From positions 1 to 38,137 of the forward strand of contig JAIYDY010000052.1 in the NCBI GenBank assembly GCA_027487245.1: a DNA stretch of 38,137 nt, read 5' to 3'. The notes under the pieces were generated by a model. That model searched no databases and was not told where the DNA came from. It worked only from the letters and a program-made list of their open reading frames with translations. The position numbers and the translations under genes are program-made. Below are positions 8,938-17,370 of the stretch, piece after piece (position 1 is the first letter of the stretch; the number at the start of each line of letters is the position of its first letter). The stretch is from Hyphomicrobiales bacterium. Its GTDB lineage: Bacteria > Pseudomonadota > Alphaproteobacteria > Rhizobiales > Beijerinckiaceae.

Positions 8938-9159
8938 ATGATGCGTTTCGATCTGGACGAAGAGCGGCGCTCGGCTTTCGAAGCCGAATTGCACCGGCTG
9001 CGCCAGGAGCATGGCGATCTGGATGCCGCCATCCTGGCGCTGGAGCGCATGCCGCTCATCGACCAGATCCAGATCATGCGGCTGAAACGCCGTAAGCTCT
9101 ATCTCAAGGACCGCATCCATTTTGTCGAGGACCAGCTCACGCCCGACATCATCGCGTGA
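8938..9159 (+). CDS. DUF465 (YdcH-type) small helical protein, second copy
   Basis: This 73-residue DUF465 protein begins MMRFDLDEERRSAFEAELHRLRQEHGDLDAAI and carries the family signature QIQIMRLKRRKLYLKDRIHFVED in its second helix. The IMRLKRRKLYLKDRI block matches the same position (AELKRKKLQLKDEI) in the neighbouring copy, so the two are diverged paralogues. The start could be 8938 or 8941, since two ATGs are in tandem. A weak AAGAG lies about 12 bp upstream. It is followed after 120 bp by purE. Function unknown; the charged helical hairpin suggests a protein partner or RNA/protein-associated role, but that is only a guess. Confidence 0.88.
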   Translation: MMRFDLDEERRSAFEAELHRLRQEHGDLDAAILALERMPLIDQIQIMRLKRRKLYLKDRIHFVEDQLTPDIIA

Positions 9160-9251
9160 GACGCCGGGCTGCTTCGTCCGCGTGAGCCTGATCAGAGCGG
9201 GGTTCGCGGTGAGCGAAAACTGTTTCCCCTTTGGCACTGCATGCGATAAAG

Positions 9252-9267
9252 CCCTGCTTTTGCAGGG
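9252..9267 (+). promoter_or_regulatory. Hairpin in the purE leader overlapping the SD-like sequence
   Basis: CCCTGC (9252-9257) pairs perfectly with GCAGGG (9262-9267) around a TTTT loop. The 3' arm contains AGGG, the only ribosome-binding-like sequence before the purE ATG at 9280, so the fold could limit translation initiation. It is followed by AAA, not a T-run, so it is not a terminator for the plus strand. Confidence 0.5.
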
Positions 9268-9279
9268 AAAGTCGCGCCC

Positions 9280-9777
9280 ATGACATCGGCCAAGGCCCCG
9301 ATCGCCATCATCATGGGCAGCCAATCGGACTGGGCCACCATGCGCCACGCCGCCGACACGCTCGCAGCACTCGGCATTGCCTATGATGCCCGGATCGTCT
9401 CCGCCCACCGCACGCCGGACCGGCTGGTCGCTTTCGCCAAGGGTGCGAAGGCGGAAGGCTTCAGGGTGATCATTGCCGGAGCTGGCGGCGCGGCGCACCT
9501 GCCGGGCATGACAGCGGCCATGACCGTGCTGCCCGTCTTTGGCGTGCCGGTCGAGTCGAAAAGCCTCTCGGGTCAGGACAGCCTGCTCTCGATTGTGCAG
9601 ATGCCGGCGGGCATTCCCGTTGGCACGCTGGCCATCGGCCGCGCCGGTGCCGTCAATGCGGCGCTTCTGGCAGCAGCTGTCCTGGCGCTGACGGACGCTG
9701 CGCTCTGCGAGCGGCTCGAGACCTGGCGGCAGAAGCAGACTGATTCGGTCGCTCTTGCGCCGCGCGACGAGGCCTGA
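9280..9777 (+). CDS. purE: N5-carboxyaminoimidazole ribonucleotide mutase
   Basis: PurE class I moves the carboxyl group of N5-CAIR to give CAIR in purine biosynthesis. The 165-residue protein shows the family motifs IIMGSQSDW (phosphate binding), [15 protein letters not shown] (catalytic His) and [14 protein letters not shown], then [24 protein letters not shown]. The length is standard. The ATG at 9280 is the natural start, just upstream of the first conserved strand. purK starts 3 bp after its stop, so the two are almost certainly co-transcribed, and the product of PurK is the substrate of PurE. A hairpin in the leader may modulate translation. Confidence 0.97.
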   Translation: MTSAKAPIAIIMGSQSDWATMRHAADTLAALGIAYDARIVSAHRTPDRLVAFAKGAKAEGFRVIIAGAGGAAHLPGMTAAMTVLPVFGVPVESKSLSGQDSLLSIVQMPAGIPVGTLAIGRAGAVNAALLAAAVLALTDAALCERLETWRQKQTDSVALAPRDEA

Positions 9778-9780
9778 GCG

Positions 9781-10905
9781 GTGCTGCCTCCTCCGGTGTT
9801 TGACAACGCTGTTATCCTGTCGCCCGGCGCGACCATCGGCATTCTCGGTGGCGGGCAACTGGGCCGGATGCTGGCCCTGTCAGCCGCACAATTGGGCCTG
9901 AACTGCCACATCTTCGCGCCCGAGGCAGACAGCCCGGCTTTCGGCGTGGCCAAGCGCCACACCTGTGCGGGCTATGACGACGAGGTGGCCCTGGCCAGTT
10001 TCGCCAGCGCCGTCGATGTCGTCACCTACGAGTTCGAGAACGTTCCAGTCAGCACGGTGCGCTTCCTCGAAGCCCGCGTGCCGGTCCGGCCGGGCTCGAA
10101 GGCGCTCGGCGTTGCTCAGGACAGGCTGGCCGAAAAGCAGCTTGCCCGCAGCCTCAAGGCCACCACGGCTGACTTCGCCAGCGTCACCAGCCACGCCGAA
10201 CTGGTCGCAGCGCTGGCCATGATCGGGCTTCCAGCCGTGCTCAAGACCACGCGCCTTGGCTATGACGGCAAGGGGCAGGCCAAGCTCACGACCATGGAGT
10301 GTTCGGAGGCGGCATGGCAGGCCATGCGCGGCCAGCCGGCAATCCTCGAAGCCTTTGTCAGGTTCCGCTGTGAGGTCTCGGTGGTTGCGGCGCGCGGCCT
10401 CGATGGCAGTTTCAGTGCCTTCGAGGTCACGGAAAACGAGCATCGCCACCACATCCTGTATCGCTCCACGGCACCTGCGAACCTCTCAAGGCAAAGCGCC
10501 GATGAAGCCGCCGCGATCACCCGTCGCATCGCCGAAGCACTGGACTATGTCGGTGTGCTCGGCGTCGAGTTCTTCGTTTGCGCCAAGGATGGGCGCGAAA
10601 CGCTGGTCGTCAACGAAATCGCGCCGCGTGTGCACAATTCCGGCCACTGGACCATGGATGGCGCCGTCACGTCGCAGTTCGAGCAGCATGTCCGGGCCGT
10701 TGCCGGCTGGCCGCTTGGCTCGCCCGCCCTGCTCGGCGCAGGTGCGGAGATGCTCAACCTGATCGGCGACGAGGCAGCAGACTGGCAGGGCATCCTCGCG
10801 GATCCGTCGGCGAGACTGCATCTTTATGGCAAGGCGGAGGCCAGGCCGGGCCGCAAGATGGGCAATGTCAACCGGCTCAGGACAGAGCCCGGTTCACACA
10901 GCTGA
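9781..10905 (+). CDS. purK: N5-carboxyaminoimidazole ribonucleotide synthase
   Basis: PurK is an ATP-grasp enzyme that carboxylates AIR with bicarbonate and ATP to give N5-CAIR in purine biosynthesis. The 374-residue protein shows [23 protein letters not shown] at the N-terminus (pre-ATP-grasp fold), [25 protein letters not shown] (ATP-binding Lys and glycine loop), [20 protein letters not shown] and [18 protein letters not shown] (metal-binding Glu/Asn). The start is a GTG at 9781, with GAGG at 9769-9772 within the purE end serving as the binding site. The length and the proline-rich lead fit homologues. It is translationally linked to purE. Confidence 0.96.
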   Translation: MLPPPVFDNAVILSPGATIGILGGGQLGRMLALSAAQLGLNCHIFAPEADSPAFGVAKRHTCAGYDDEVALASFASAVDVVTYEFENVPVSTVRFLEARVPVRPGSKALGVAQDRLAEKQLARSLKATTADFASVTSHAELVAALAMIGLPAVLKTTRLGYDGKGQAKLTTMECSEAAWQAMRGQPAILEAFVRFRCEVSVVAARGLDGSFSAFEVTENEHRHHILYRSTAPANLSRQSADEAAAITRRIAEALDYVGVLGVEFFVCAKDGRETLVVNEIAPRVHNSGHWTMDGAVTSQFEQHVRAVAGWPLGSPALLGAGAEMLNLIGDEAADWQGILADPSARLHLYGKAEARPGRKMGNVNRLRTEPGSHS

Positions 10906-10929
10906 CGTGCCGATCTTGCCGGCGTGACT

Positions 10930-10957
10930 GTGGACATGGCCATGGAATTTTGCTAGA
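10930..10957 (+). promoter_or_regulatory. Candidate promoter of rpsU
   Basis: GTGGAC at 10930-10935 and GCTAGA at 10952-10957 are 16 bp apart and resemble the -35 and -10 boxes of alphaproteobacterial housekeeping promoters. Transcription would start near 10964, leaving a leader of about 70 nt before rpsU. This is a visual match only. Confidence 0.4.
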
Positions 10958-11033
10958 CGCGGCCATCCTGATACCGTGCCGTCGTTGGCTCGGTGTCACT
11001 TTTCAGGTTCCAACCTCCAGAAGCAGGTCACAC

Positions 11034-11288
11034 GTGCAGGTTCTCGTTCGCGAAAATAACGTCGATCAGGCGCTCCGGGCGCTGAAGAAAAAGTTGCAGC
11101 GCGAAGGCGTCTTCCGCGAGATGAAGCTCCGCGGCCACTACGAGAAGCCCTCCGAGAAGAAGGCACGCGAGAAGGCCGAAGCCGTTCGCCGCGCCCGCAA
11201 GCTTATTCGCAAGCGCCTTCAGCGCGAAGGGCTTCTGCCGCCCTCCAAGCCGCGGGTGATCGCAGGCGCCAAGCCGCCGCGCACCTGA
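11034..11288 (+). CDS. rpsU: 30S ribosomal protein S21
   Basis: S21 is a small basic protein of the 30S ribosomal subunit involved in initiation. The 84-residue product has the S21 signature [23 protein letters not shown], then the highly basic segment [32 protein letters not shown] and a Pro-rich tail as in other alphaproteobacteria. The frame is open for several hundred bases upstream (through purK), but homology begins at the GTG at 11034, giving MQVLVREN, the typical start. It probably has its own promoter in the 128-bp gap after purK. A hairpin region follows the gene. Confidence 0.96.
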   Translation: MQVLVRENNVDQALRALKKKLQREGVFREMKLRGHYEKPSEKKAREKAEAVRRARKLIRKRLQREGLLPPSKPRVIAGAKPPRT

Positions 11289-11345
11289 CCTCTGGCACCC
11301 GATGACGGGCGGCCCTGCCGCCGCCATCTTTGCTGAGTTTGCTGT

Positions 11346-11382
11346 CAACGGCGCATGGATGTCATCCGTCCAAGCGCCGTTG
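11346..11382. other. Structured element downstream of rpsU
   Basis: CAACGGCGC (11346-11354) and GCGCCGTTG (11374-11382) form a perfect 9-bp inverted repeat. The 19-nt centre can form a small inner hairpin (GGAT/ATCC at 11357-11367). No T-run follows on either strand. A shorter hairpin (GGCGG/CCGCC near 11310-11322) precedes it. It may end or stabilise the rpsU transcript, or be an operator for the TPR gene at 11479. Confidence 0.5.
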
Positions 11383-11478
11383 CTGTGTCTGGTTGGATGG
11401 CATTGACGCCGCCTTTCTGTGCCCGATGATCCACGCGCGTGGTTCGGCACAGGATGGTCAACGCACAAGGAACAGGAC

Positions 11479-12327
11479 ATGCCGGGCGTCGCACGCTTTG
11501 TGATCTTGCTGTCCCTTGCGGGGGGCCTTGCCGCCTGCGAATCCGTGTCAGCTCTCGGGCCAGCGGCCGCCGTCGCAGAGATCGAGACGGGCGACACTGC
11601 CGCTGCATCCGTCAACCTCGCCTCGCTGTCCGAGGTCGTGAACCGCCGCCCGACCGATCCTGAAGCCTTCAACCAGCGCGGCGCCGCCTATGCGCGCCTC
11701 GGCCGCTTCTCCGAAGCCGTAGCGGATTTCACCAAGGCGGTGAGCCTCGATCCCGGTTTTGCACCAGCCTATACCAATCGCGGCCTTGCCCAGCGCCAGA
11801 CCGGGCGCAATGACGCGGCTATGCAGGATTTCTCCCGCGCCATTCAGGCCAACCCGAATTATGCGCCGGCCTATCTGGCCCGTGGCAATCTGCTGCGCTC
11901 CCAGAACCAGCTTGCCGAGGCCGTCAATGACCTCAACCAGGCGATCCGGCTCAATCCGGAGGGGGCCGAGGCACTGCATGCGCGCGGTCTGGTCTACCAG
12001 CGCCAGGGCAATCACCGGCAGGCCGTACAGGACTTTGATTCGGCCATTGACCGGAACCCCTACAACGCGCCGCCTTACACGGCACGCGGCCAGAGCCTCA
12101 ACCAGCTCGGGCAGTATGCCAAGGCACAGGAAGATTTCACGGCATCGCTGAATGTCGACAACCGCAATGCTGACGCATGGGCCGGGCTCGGCTTCGCGAT
12201 GGAGCGGATGAACAAGCCGCGGGAAGCTGGCGAAAACTACCAGCGGGCGCTCACCCTCGATGCCAACAATGCCGCTGCCCGTCAGGGCGCAGCCCGTGTC
12301 AGTGGCGGAGGCGGCTTCCGTCTCTGA
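11479..12327 (+). CDS. TPR-repeat lipoprotein
   Basis: This 282-residue protein has a lipoprotein signal peptide (RFVILLSLAGGLAAC, lipobox LAAC with Cys at residue 19) followed by about six tandem tetratricopeptide repeats. Repeat units are easy to see, for example AFNQRGAAYARLGRFSEAVADFTKAVSLDP, AYTNRGLAQRQTGRNDAAMQDF, AYLARGNLLRSQNQLAEAV and ALHARGLVYQRQGNHRQAV. It should be anchored to a membrane in the periplasm and act as a protein-binding scaffold. The open frame begins earlier at 11419, but the ATG at 11479 has AAGGA about 8 bp upstream and gives a proper signal peptide. Similar lipoproteins such as NlpI assist peptidoglycan enzymes; that role is only an inference here. The C-terminus is Gly-rich. 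Confidence 0.9.
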   Translation: MPGVARFVILLSLAGGLAACESVSALGPAAAVAEIETGDTAAASVNLASLSEVVNRRPTDPEAFNQRGAAYARLGRFSEAVADFTKAVSLDPGFAPAYTNRGLAQRQTGRNDAAMQDFSRAIQANPNYAPAYLARGNLLRSQNQLAEAVNDLNQAIRLNPEGAEALHARGLVYQRQGNHRQAVQDFDSAIDRNPYNAPPYTARGQSLNQLGQYAKAQEDFTASLNVDNRNADAWAGLGFAMERMNKPREAGENYQRALTLDANNAAARQGAARVSGGGGFRL

Positions 12328-12392
12328 CCGTCAGCGTCGAAGGCCGAGGCCGTCCGCTTCACCACGCTCAACCCGGCTTCCGCGCTCCGGCC

Positions 12393-13256
12393 TCAGGGCC
12401 TGATGGACTCCATGGCGGCCCGCATCTTCGGCAGCAAGGCCCTGCCGATGTCCGGCACGTGGCAGCGCCCCTCGATCACCGTGACATCGGGCTTGCCCGG
12501 AAAAGCGGCCAGCAGGCGGAGGCTCTCCGACAAGGGGATCACCCAGTCCTGCGTGCAGTGCTGCGCGATCACCGGGATGCGCACGCTTGGGGCCAGATCA
12601 ATCGAGCGAAATGGATCGCGCGACAGGAGGGCGACCGGCAGGAACGGGAAGCGCAGCCTGCCAAGATCGACGATCGAGGCATAGGGCGAATCCAGCACCA
12701 GCAGCGCTGCCTTGCGGCTGGCTGCCAGCCCGATGGCGACACCCGTTCCGAGCGATTCGCCGAACAGCACCAGCCGGTGCGGCTCGATACGCCCCGCCAG
12801 CCAGTCATAGGCCGCCTCGGCATCGCGCCGGAGCCCGACCTCGGAAGGATGCCCGCTTGAGCCGCCATAGCCGCGCCAGCTCACCGCCAGCAGCCCCGCC
12901 CCGTTATCGGTCATCCGCTGGAAACGCCCTGCTCGGCGGCTCAGGTTGGCTCCGTTGCCATGCAGATAAAGATAGACCGGCAGCCCCGGCTCACGCGGCG
13001 CCTTCCACCAGGCCTTGATGGTTTCGCCATCACTGGTGGCAAGCGTGATCGCCTCCGCGCCCGGCAGGCGGTCGACATCGCCGGCCACGTCCCGGACATC
13101 GGGAATGAACAGCATCGAGCGCTGCACGGCATACATGAAGGCGCAGATCGCTCCGTAGCCGAGGATCAGCGCCGCGGCCGCAACGAGCCCCGTGCGCCGA
13201 AGCCAGCGCCGCCATGGCCGGCCCGCCGATGGACCCGTGCCCTCAGCAGCCGTCAT
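12393..13256 (-). CDS. Membrane-anchored alpha/beta hydrolase (Bem46/ABHD-like)
   Basis: This 287-residue protein has one N-terminal membrane helix (residues about 22-43, GLVAAAALILGYGAICAFMY) and an alpha/beta-hydrolase domain. The oxyanion region is LYLHGNGAN, the nucleophile is Ser168 in GESLGTG, and the acid and base are probably Asp237 (CTQDWVIP) and His266 (GRCHVPD). The fold resembles the Bem46/ABHD13 group of serine hydrolases, whose bacterial substrates are unknown. Its ATG overlaps the stop of the GNAT gene by 4 bp (ATGA), so translation is probably coupled. It converges with the TPR gene over 65 bp. Confidence 0.85.
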   Translation of the reverse strand: MTAAEGTGPSAGRPWRRWLRRTGLVAAAALILGYGAICAFMYAVQRSMLFIPDVRDVAGDVDRLPGAEAITLATSDGETIKAWWKAPREPGLPVYLYLHGNGANLSRRAGRFQRMTDNGAGLLAVSWRGYGGSSGHPSEVGLRRDAEAAYDWLAGRIEPHRLVLFGESLGTGVAIGLAASRKAALLVLDSPYASIVDLGRLRFPFLPVALLSRDPFRSIDLAPSVRIPVIAQHCTQDWVIPLSESLRLLAAFPGKPDVTVIEGRCHVPDIGRALLPKMRAAMESIRP

Positions 13257-13738
13257 TCGTCGAGCCGCTTCATCCGCTCGATGCTGTAGCGGCGATAGCC
13301 GAGATGGTCATACAGGCGATCCGCCGGTTCGTTGCCGGCCAGCACGCCGATGAAGATCGACGGCACGCCCTGCTCCCGTGCGAAGGCTTCGGCGGCTGCA
13401 ATCAGCCGCTGCCCGAGGCCCTTGCCGCGCATGGCTTCCGCCACCACAAGCTCCGCGATGTAGGCATGCCGGCTGTAGCGCGTGTGCACATAGGCCTGTG
13501 CGCTTTCGATGACGCAGAGCAGATAGCCGACGACGGCACCATCAATCTCGGCCACAAGCTCGATGCCGCCATGTTCGGCCATGCGGCGGCGGTTGGCGCC
13601 AAGCCCGGACGCCGCAGCCTTGCGGTCGGGGGCACGGTCGCCGGATACGTCATTCTCGAAGCGGTTCAGTTCCCAGATCAGGTCGATCACCGTCTCGCGA
13701 TCGGCGTCGTCCATGTCGCGAATGATGGCTTGGCTCAT
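13253..13738 (-). CDS. GNAT family N-acetyltransferase
   Basis: This 161-residue GNAT acetyltransferase transfers acetyl from acetyl-CoA to an amine. The acetyl-CoA pyrophosphate loop is AMRGKGLGQRLIAAAEAFA, preceded by the core strand YIAELVV; the C-terminal strand region is PSIFIGVLAGNEPADRLYDHLGYRRYSIERMKR. The frame can be extended to a TTG at 13771, but the ATG at 13738 gives the normal N-terminus (MSQAIIRDMDDADRE). It is followed by the alpha/beta hydrolase with a 4-bp overlap, so the two may act on one pathway. It starts 96 bp downstream of pntB and may share that transcript. Substrate unknown. Confidence 0.88.
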   Translation of the reverse strand: MSQAIIRDMDDADRETVIDLIWELNRFENDVSGDRAPDRKAAASGLGANRRRMAEHGGIELVAEIDGAVVGYLLCVIESAQAYVHTRYSRHAYIAELVVAEAMRGKGLGQRLIAAAEAFAREQGVPSIFIGVLAGNEPADRLYDHLGYRRYSIERMKRLDE

Positions 13739-13834
13739 GGCATGCGCCCGCTCAGGCGAGGGACGGTGCAACCGCCGCCCCGCGATGACAATGACCTGGC
13801 ACAGGACAGTTCTCCGCCAGGCGGGGCGCTGTTC

Positions 13835-15238
13835 TCAGTGAGCCAGCGCCTTGACGATGCTCTCGACCATCTTCTTGGCGTCGGCCAGCAGCATCATGGT
13901 GTTGGGCCGGTAGAACACCTCGTTGTCGATGCCGGCATAGCCCACGCCGCCCATGCCGCGCTTGACGAACAGGATCGTGCCAGCCTTTTCCACATCCAGC
14001 ACGGGCATCCCGTAGATCGGCGAGGTCTTGTCGGTCTTGGCGGCAGGGTTGGTGACGTCGTTCGCGCCGATGACGAAGGCTACATCCGCCTGCCCGAATT
14101 CCGAGTTGATGTCTTCCAGTTCGAAGACCTCGTCATACGGAACATTGGCTTCGGCCAGCAGCACGTTCATGTGGCCCGGCATGCGCCCTGCGACCGGGTG
14201 GATGGCATACTTGACCTCGACGCCTTCCTTCTTGAGCAGGTCGCACATCTCGCGCAGCGCATGCTGGGCCTGCGACACGGCCATGCCATAGCCCGGAACG
14301 ATGATCACCTTCTGGGCATTCTTCATGATGTAGGCGGCATCTTCGGCGGACCCGGCCTTGTAGGGGCGGGCTTCCGTTGCCGCGGCAGCGCCGGCATCCT
14401 CGGCACCGAAACCGCCGAGGATCACGGAGATGAAGCTGCGGTTCATCGCCTTGCACATGATGTAGGACAGGATCGCACCGGACGAACCGACCAGCGCGCC
14501 GGTGATGATCAGCGCCATGTTGCCGAGCGTGAAGCCGATGCCAGCCGCAGCCCAGCCCGAATAGGAATTGAGCATCGACACCACGACCGGCATGTCGGCC
14601 CCGCCGATCGGGATGATCAGCAGCACGCCAAGCGCGAACGAGACGATGACGATCAGCCAGAAGACCGCGTGGCTCTCGGTACGCAGGAAAATCAGGATCA
14701 GGATCGCGAGCGCCACACCGAGGCCGATGTTGATCGCATGGCGCTGCGGCAGCATGATCGGCTTGCCGGACATGCGACCATCGAGCTTGAGGAAGGCGAT
14801 GATCGAACCGGTGAAGGTGATCGCCCCGATGGCGACGCCAAGCGCCATCTCGAACAGGCTGGCGGCCTTGATCTGGCCGACCTTGCCGATGTTAAAGGCT
14901 TCAGGCGCATAGAGCGCGGCACCTGCCACCAGCACGGCGGCCAGACCGACCAGCGAGTGGAAGAACGCCACCAACTGCGGCATCTGCGTCATCTGCACCT
15001 TGCGGGCCATGTAGGCCCCGATGCCGCCGCCGATGCCAAGGCCAAGCACGACCAGAAGCCAGCCGGAGAAGCCGGACGGACGGAAGAAGATCACGGTGGT
15101 CAGAATGGCAATCGCCATGCCGGCCATGCCGAAGAGGTTGCCCTGACGGCTCGTCGTCGGATGGGAAAGCCCGCGCAGGGCCATGATGAACAGGATGCCC
15201 GCGACCAGGTAGAGCAGGGCTGAAAGATTGGCGGCCAT
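13835..15238 (-). CDS. pntB: NAD(P) transhydrogenase subunit beta
   Basis: PntB is the membrane and NADP(H)-binding subunit of the proton-translocating transhydrogenase, which uses the proton gradient to reduce NADP+ with NADH. The 467-residue protein starts with several membrane helices (up to about residue 260) and has the domain III NADP-binding segments VIIVPGYGMAVSQAQHALREM, HPVAGRMPGHMNVLLAEANVPYD, FVIGANDVTNPAA and KRGMGGVGYAGIDN. The length matches the family. The ATG at 15238 lies 6 bp after the pntAB stop, so it is the last gene of a cox-pntAA-pntAB-pntB operon. Confidence 0.97.
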   Translation of the reverse strand: MAANLSALLYLVAGILFIMALRGLSHPTTSRQGNLFGMAGMAIAILTTVIFFRPSGFSGWLLVVLGLGIGGGIGAYMARKVQMTQMPQLVAFFHSLVGLAAVLVAGAALYAPEAFNIGKVGQIKAASLFEMALGVAIGAITFTGSIIAFLKLDGRMSGKPIMLPQRHAINIGLGVALAILILIFLRTESHAVFWLIVIVSFALGVLLIIPIGGADMPVVVSMLNSYSGWAAAGIGFTLGNMALIITGALVGSSGAILSYIMCKAMNRSFISVILGGFGAEDAGAAAATEARPYKAGSAEDAAYIMKNAQKVIIVPGYGMAVSQAQHALREMCDLLKKEGVEVKYAIHPVAGRMPGHMNVLLAEANVPYDEVFELEDINSEFGQADVAFVIGANDVTNPAAKTDKTSPIYGMPVLDVEKAGTILFVKRGMGGVGYAGIDNEVFYRPNTMMLLADAKKMVESIVKALAH

Positions 15239-15244
15239 GACGCG

Positions 15245-15682
15245 TCAGCCCTTCTTCTTGTACATCGCGAGCATGCGCTCGGTGACGAGGAAGCCGCCGA
15301 AGATGTTCACGGAGGCGAGGATCAGCGCGAAGAAACCCATGACCTTGGCCCAGAGCGGCCCGTCGCCCATGGCGGGGGTGGAACTGACACCGACGGCCAG
15401 CAGGGCACCGACGACGATCACCGAGGAAATGGCGTTGGTCACCGACATCAGCGGCGTGTGAAGGGCCGGTGTCACCGACCAGACGACATAATAGCCGACG
15501 GCAACCGCCAGCGCGAAGATGGCCAGCTGGAAGACGATCGGATCGATGGCACCGCCGGACGCAGCGCTCGCGGTTGCAGCGATCTGGTCGGCGTATTTCT
15601 GCGCCGCCTCGGCTGCCTGCTTGGCGGCATCGGCTGCGGCGCGGGCCCGGTCGAGAGCTTCCTGGGGTGTGATGGTCGACAT
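15245..15682 (-). CDS. pntAB: NAD(P) transhydrogenase subunit alpha part 2
   Basis: This is the membrane part of the alpha subunit, separate from the NAD-binding part as is usual in alphaproteobacteria. The 145-residue protein has a long Ala-rich helical N-terminus (residues 1-45, likely coiled coil) and then three or four membrane segments with the family stretch [26 protein letters not shown] and [25 protein letters not shown] at the C-terminus. AAGAGGGG lies about 8 bp before the ATG at 15682. It sits 41 bp after pntAA and 6 bp before pntB. The Ala-rich N-terminal extension is longer than in many homologues. Confidence 0.96.
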   Translation of the reverse strand: MSTITPQEALDRARAAADAAKQAAEAAQKYADQIAATASAASGGAIDPIVFQLAIFALAVAVGYYVVWSVTPALHTPLMSVTNAISSVIVVGALLAVGVSSTPAMGDGPLWAKVMGFFALILASVNIFGGFLVTERMLAMYKKKG

Positions 15683-15723
15683 GGTGAGTGCCCCTCTTGT
15701 CCGTTGGCTGACGCGGCTTAGGC

Positions 15724-16863
15724 TCAGGCTTTGGGCTGGAAATTCGGATGCACGACAGCGCCGTCACGGGTCAGCAGCGTCGCCTTGACCAGTTCGTCAT
15801 CCCAGTTCACGGCGAGCGCCTTTTCCTTCTTGTCGATCATGGTTTCGACGAAGGCATAGAGGTTCTTCGCATAGAGCGCCGATGACGTGGCGGCGAGACG
15901 GCCCGGCACATTGAGATGACCGACGATACGCACGCCGTTGTCGGTGACGACGATCTCGCCCGGCTTGGCCAGTTCGCAGTTGCCGCCGCGCTCCACCGCC
16001 AGATCGACGATCACCGAACCGGCCTTCATGCTCTCGACCATGGCCTTGGTGATCAGGCGCGGCGCCGGCCGGCCCGGAATCAGGGCCGTGGTGATCACGA
16101 TGTCCTGCTTGGCAATGTGCGAGGCGGTGAGTTCGGCCTGCTTGGCCTGATACTCTTTCGACATTTCCTTGGCATAGCCGCCCGCCGTCTGGGCCTGCTT
16201 GAATTCGTCATCTTCGACCGCGAGGAACTTGGCGCCGAGTGACTCGACCTGCTCCTTGGTGGCGGGCCGCACATCGGTCGCGGTCACCACAGCGCCGATG
16301 CGCCGCGCCGTCGCGATGGCCTGAAGCCCGGCAACGCCGACACCCATGATGAAGATGCGGGCGGCGGGCACCGTGCCTGCAGCGGTCATCATCATCGGCA
16401 GCGCGCGCCCATATTCGGCAGCGCCATCGATCACGGCGCGGTAGCCGGCCAGGTTGGCCTGCGAGGACAGCACGTCCATGACCTGCGCGCGGGTGATGCG
16501 CGGCATGAACTCCATGGCAAAGGCGCTCACGCCCGCCTTGGCGAGGCCTGCGAGCGCGGCCTCCTGACCATAGGGATCCATGATGGCCACGACGATGGCA
16601 CCGGACTTGAGGCTCTTCATCTCGGCATCTGCCGGACGGCGCACCTTCAGGACGATATCGGCATCCTTCATCACGTCCTTGGCGGACTTGGCGATGGTGG
16701 CCCCGGCCGCCTCGAAATCGGCGTCAGAAATCCCCGCCTCAAGGCCTGCACCCTTCTCGATGCTGACACTGGCACCAAGACCGATGAACTTCTTCACGGT
16801 CTCGGGAGTGGCCGCGACACGGGTCTCGACGCCCTTGGCTTCAGCCGGAACAGCAATGCGCAT
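15724..16863 (-). CDS. pntAA: NAD(P) transhydrogenase subunit alpha part 1
   Basis: This is the soluble NAD(H)-binding domain I of the transhydrogenase. The 379-residue protein opens with [26 protein letters not shown] and has the family motifs [31 protein letters not shown], the dinucleotide-binding loop [29 protein letters not shown] and [18 protein letters not shown]. The frame can start at a TTG at 16887, but the ATG at 16863 with AAAGGG upstream gives the standard start. It follows the oxidase subunit IV gene by 27 bp on the same strand, a conserved alphaproteobacterial arrangement. Confidence 0.97.
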   Translation of the reverse strand: MRIAVPAEAKGVETRVAATPETVKKFIGLGASVSIEKGAGLEAGISDADFEAAGATIAKSAKDVMKDADIVLKVRRPADAEMKSLKSGAIVVAIMDPYGQEAALAGLAKAGVSAFAMEFMPRITRAQVMDVLSSQANLAGYRAVIDGAAEYGRALPMMMTAAGTVPAARIFIMGVGVAGLQAIATARRIGAVVTATDVRPATKEQVESLGAKFLAVEDDEFKQAQTAGGYAKEMSKEYQAKQAELTASHIAKQDIVITTALIPGRPAPRLITKAMVESMKAGSVIVDLAVERGGNCELAKPGEIVVTDNGVRIVGHLNVPGRLAATSSALYAKNLYAFVETMIDKKEKALAVNWDDELVKATLLTRDGAVVHPNFQPKA

Positions 16864-16890
16864 CTGGGATGTCCCTTTGAGCAACAAGGA

Positions 16891-17193
16891 TCAGTGAGAG
16901 CCGCCCATGAAGGCGAGCGCGGCAAGCATGAGCACGAGCGGGATGGCCGGCGCACGCCAGCCGATCTTCGGCGCAGCAATGCCGATGGCCGCCGTCACCA
17001 GGGTGAGGATCGTGCCGAAGATGACCGTCAGCCAAGCATGCTTGACGCCGCCGACGGCGAGCGCAACCACGATGGCAATGCACGCCACGGTGCCCACTTC
17101 CGTGAAATGAATGAAGCCCTTGAAGGTGCTTTCGTGTGCCTTGTAGTCCATTGCGGGATGGCCGGCGTCGCCGGAATTGCCATGGTCAGCCAT
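16891..17193 (-). CDS. aa3-type cytochrome c oxidase subunit IV
   Basis: The 100-residue membrane protein begins with a short hydrophilic leader and the family mark MDYKAHESTFKGFIHFTEVGTV, then a membrane helix (ACIAIVVALAVGG). The motif matches the bacterial aa3 oxidase subunit IV family, whose members are usually single-helix proteins. Here two further hydrophobic segments follow (AWLTVIFGTILTLVTAAIGI and PLVLMLAALAFMG), giving three. The frame is open to 17274, but the ATG at 17193 places the conserved motif near the N-terminus. It heads the transhydrogenase operon. The 177-bp gap upstream should hold the operon promoter. The oxidase role rests on the short motif and context. Confidence 0.8.
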   Translation of the reverse strand: MADHGNSGDAGHPAMDYKAHESTFKGFIHFTEVGTVACIAIVVALAVGGVKHAWLTVIFGTILTLVTAAIGIAAPKIGWRAPAIPLVLMLAALAFMGGSH

Positions 17194-17370
17194 GCTTGCC
17201 CCTGTGCGAAAATATGACGGTATCGAACCTTGTCTGCGTTTAGCGCAAGGACATGACAAGATGCAACGAGTCAACGGACAAATGGTCGGGATCGTTGCAG
17301 CACAACCACCGCGATCGGGTGCGGCAGTGGCATTGGCCGATAGGTGTCATTCGGCGCAACTGCATCCGCG

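Noticed and set aside
13214..15223. A 669-codon plus-strand open frame opposite pntB and the GNAT gene
   Set aside because: It is a shadow frame in high-GC DNA. Its product is rich in His, Asp, Arg and Gln with no family resemblance, while the opposite strand encodes clear PntB and GNAT proteins.
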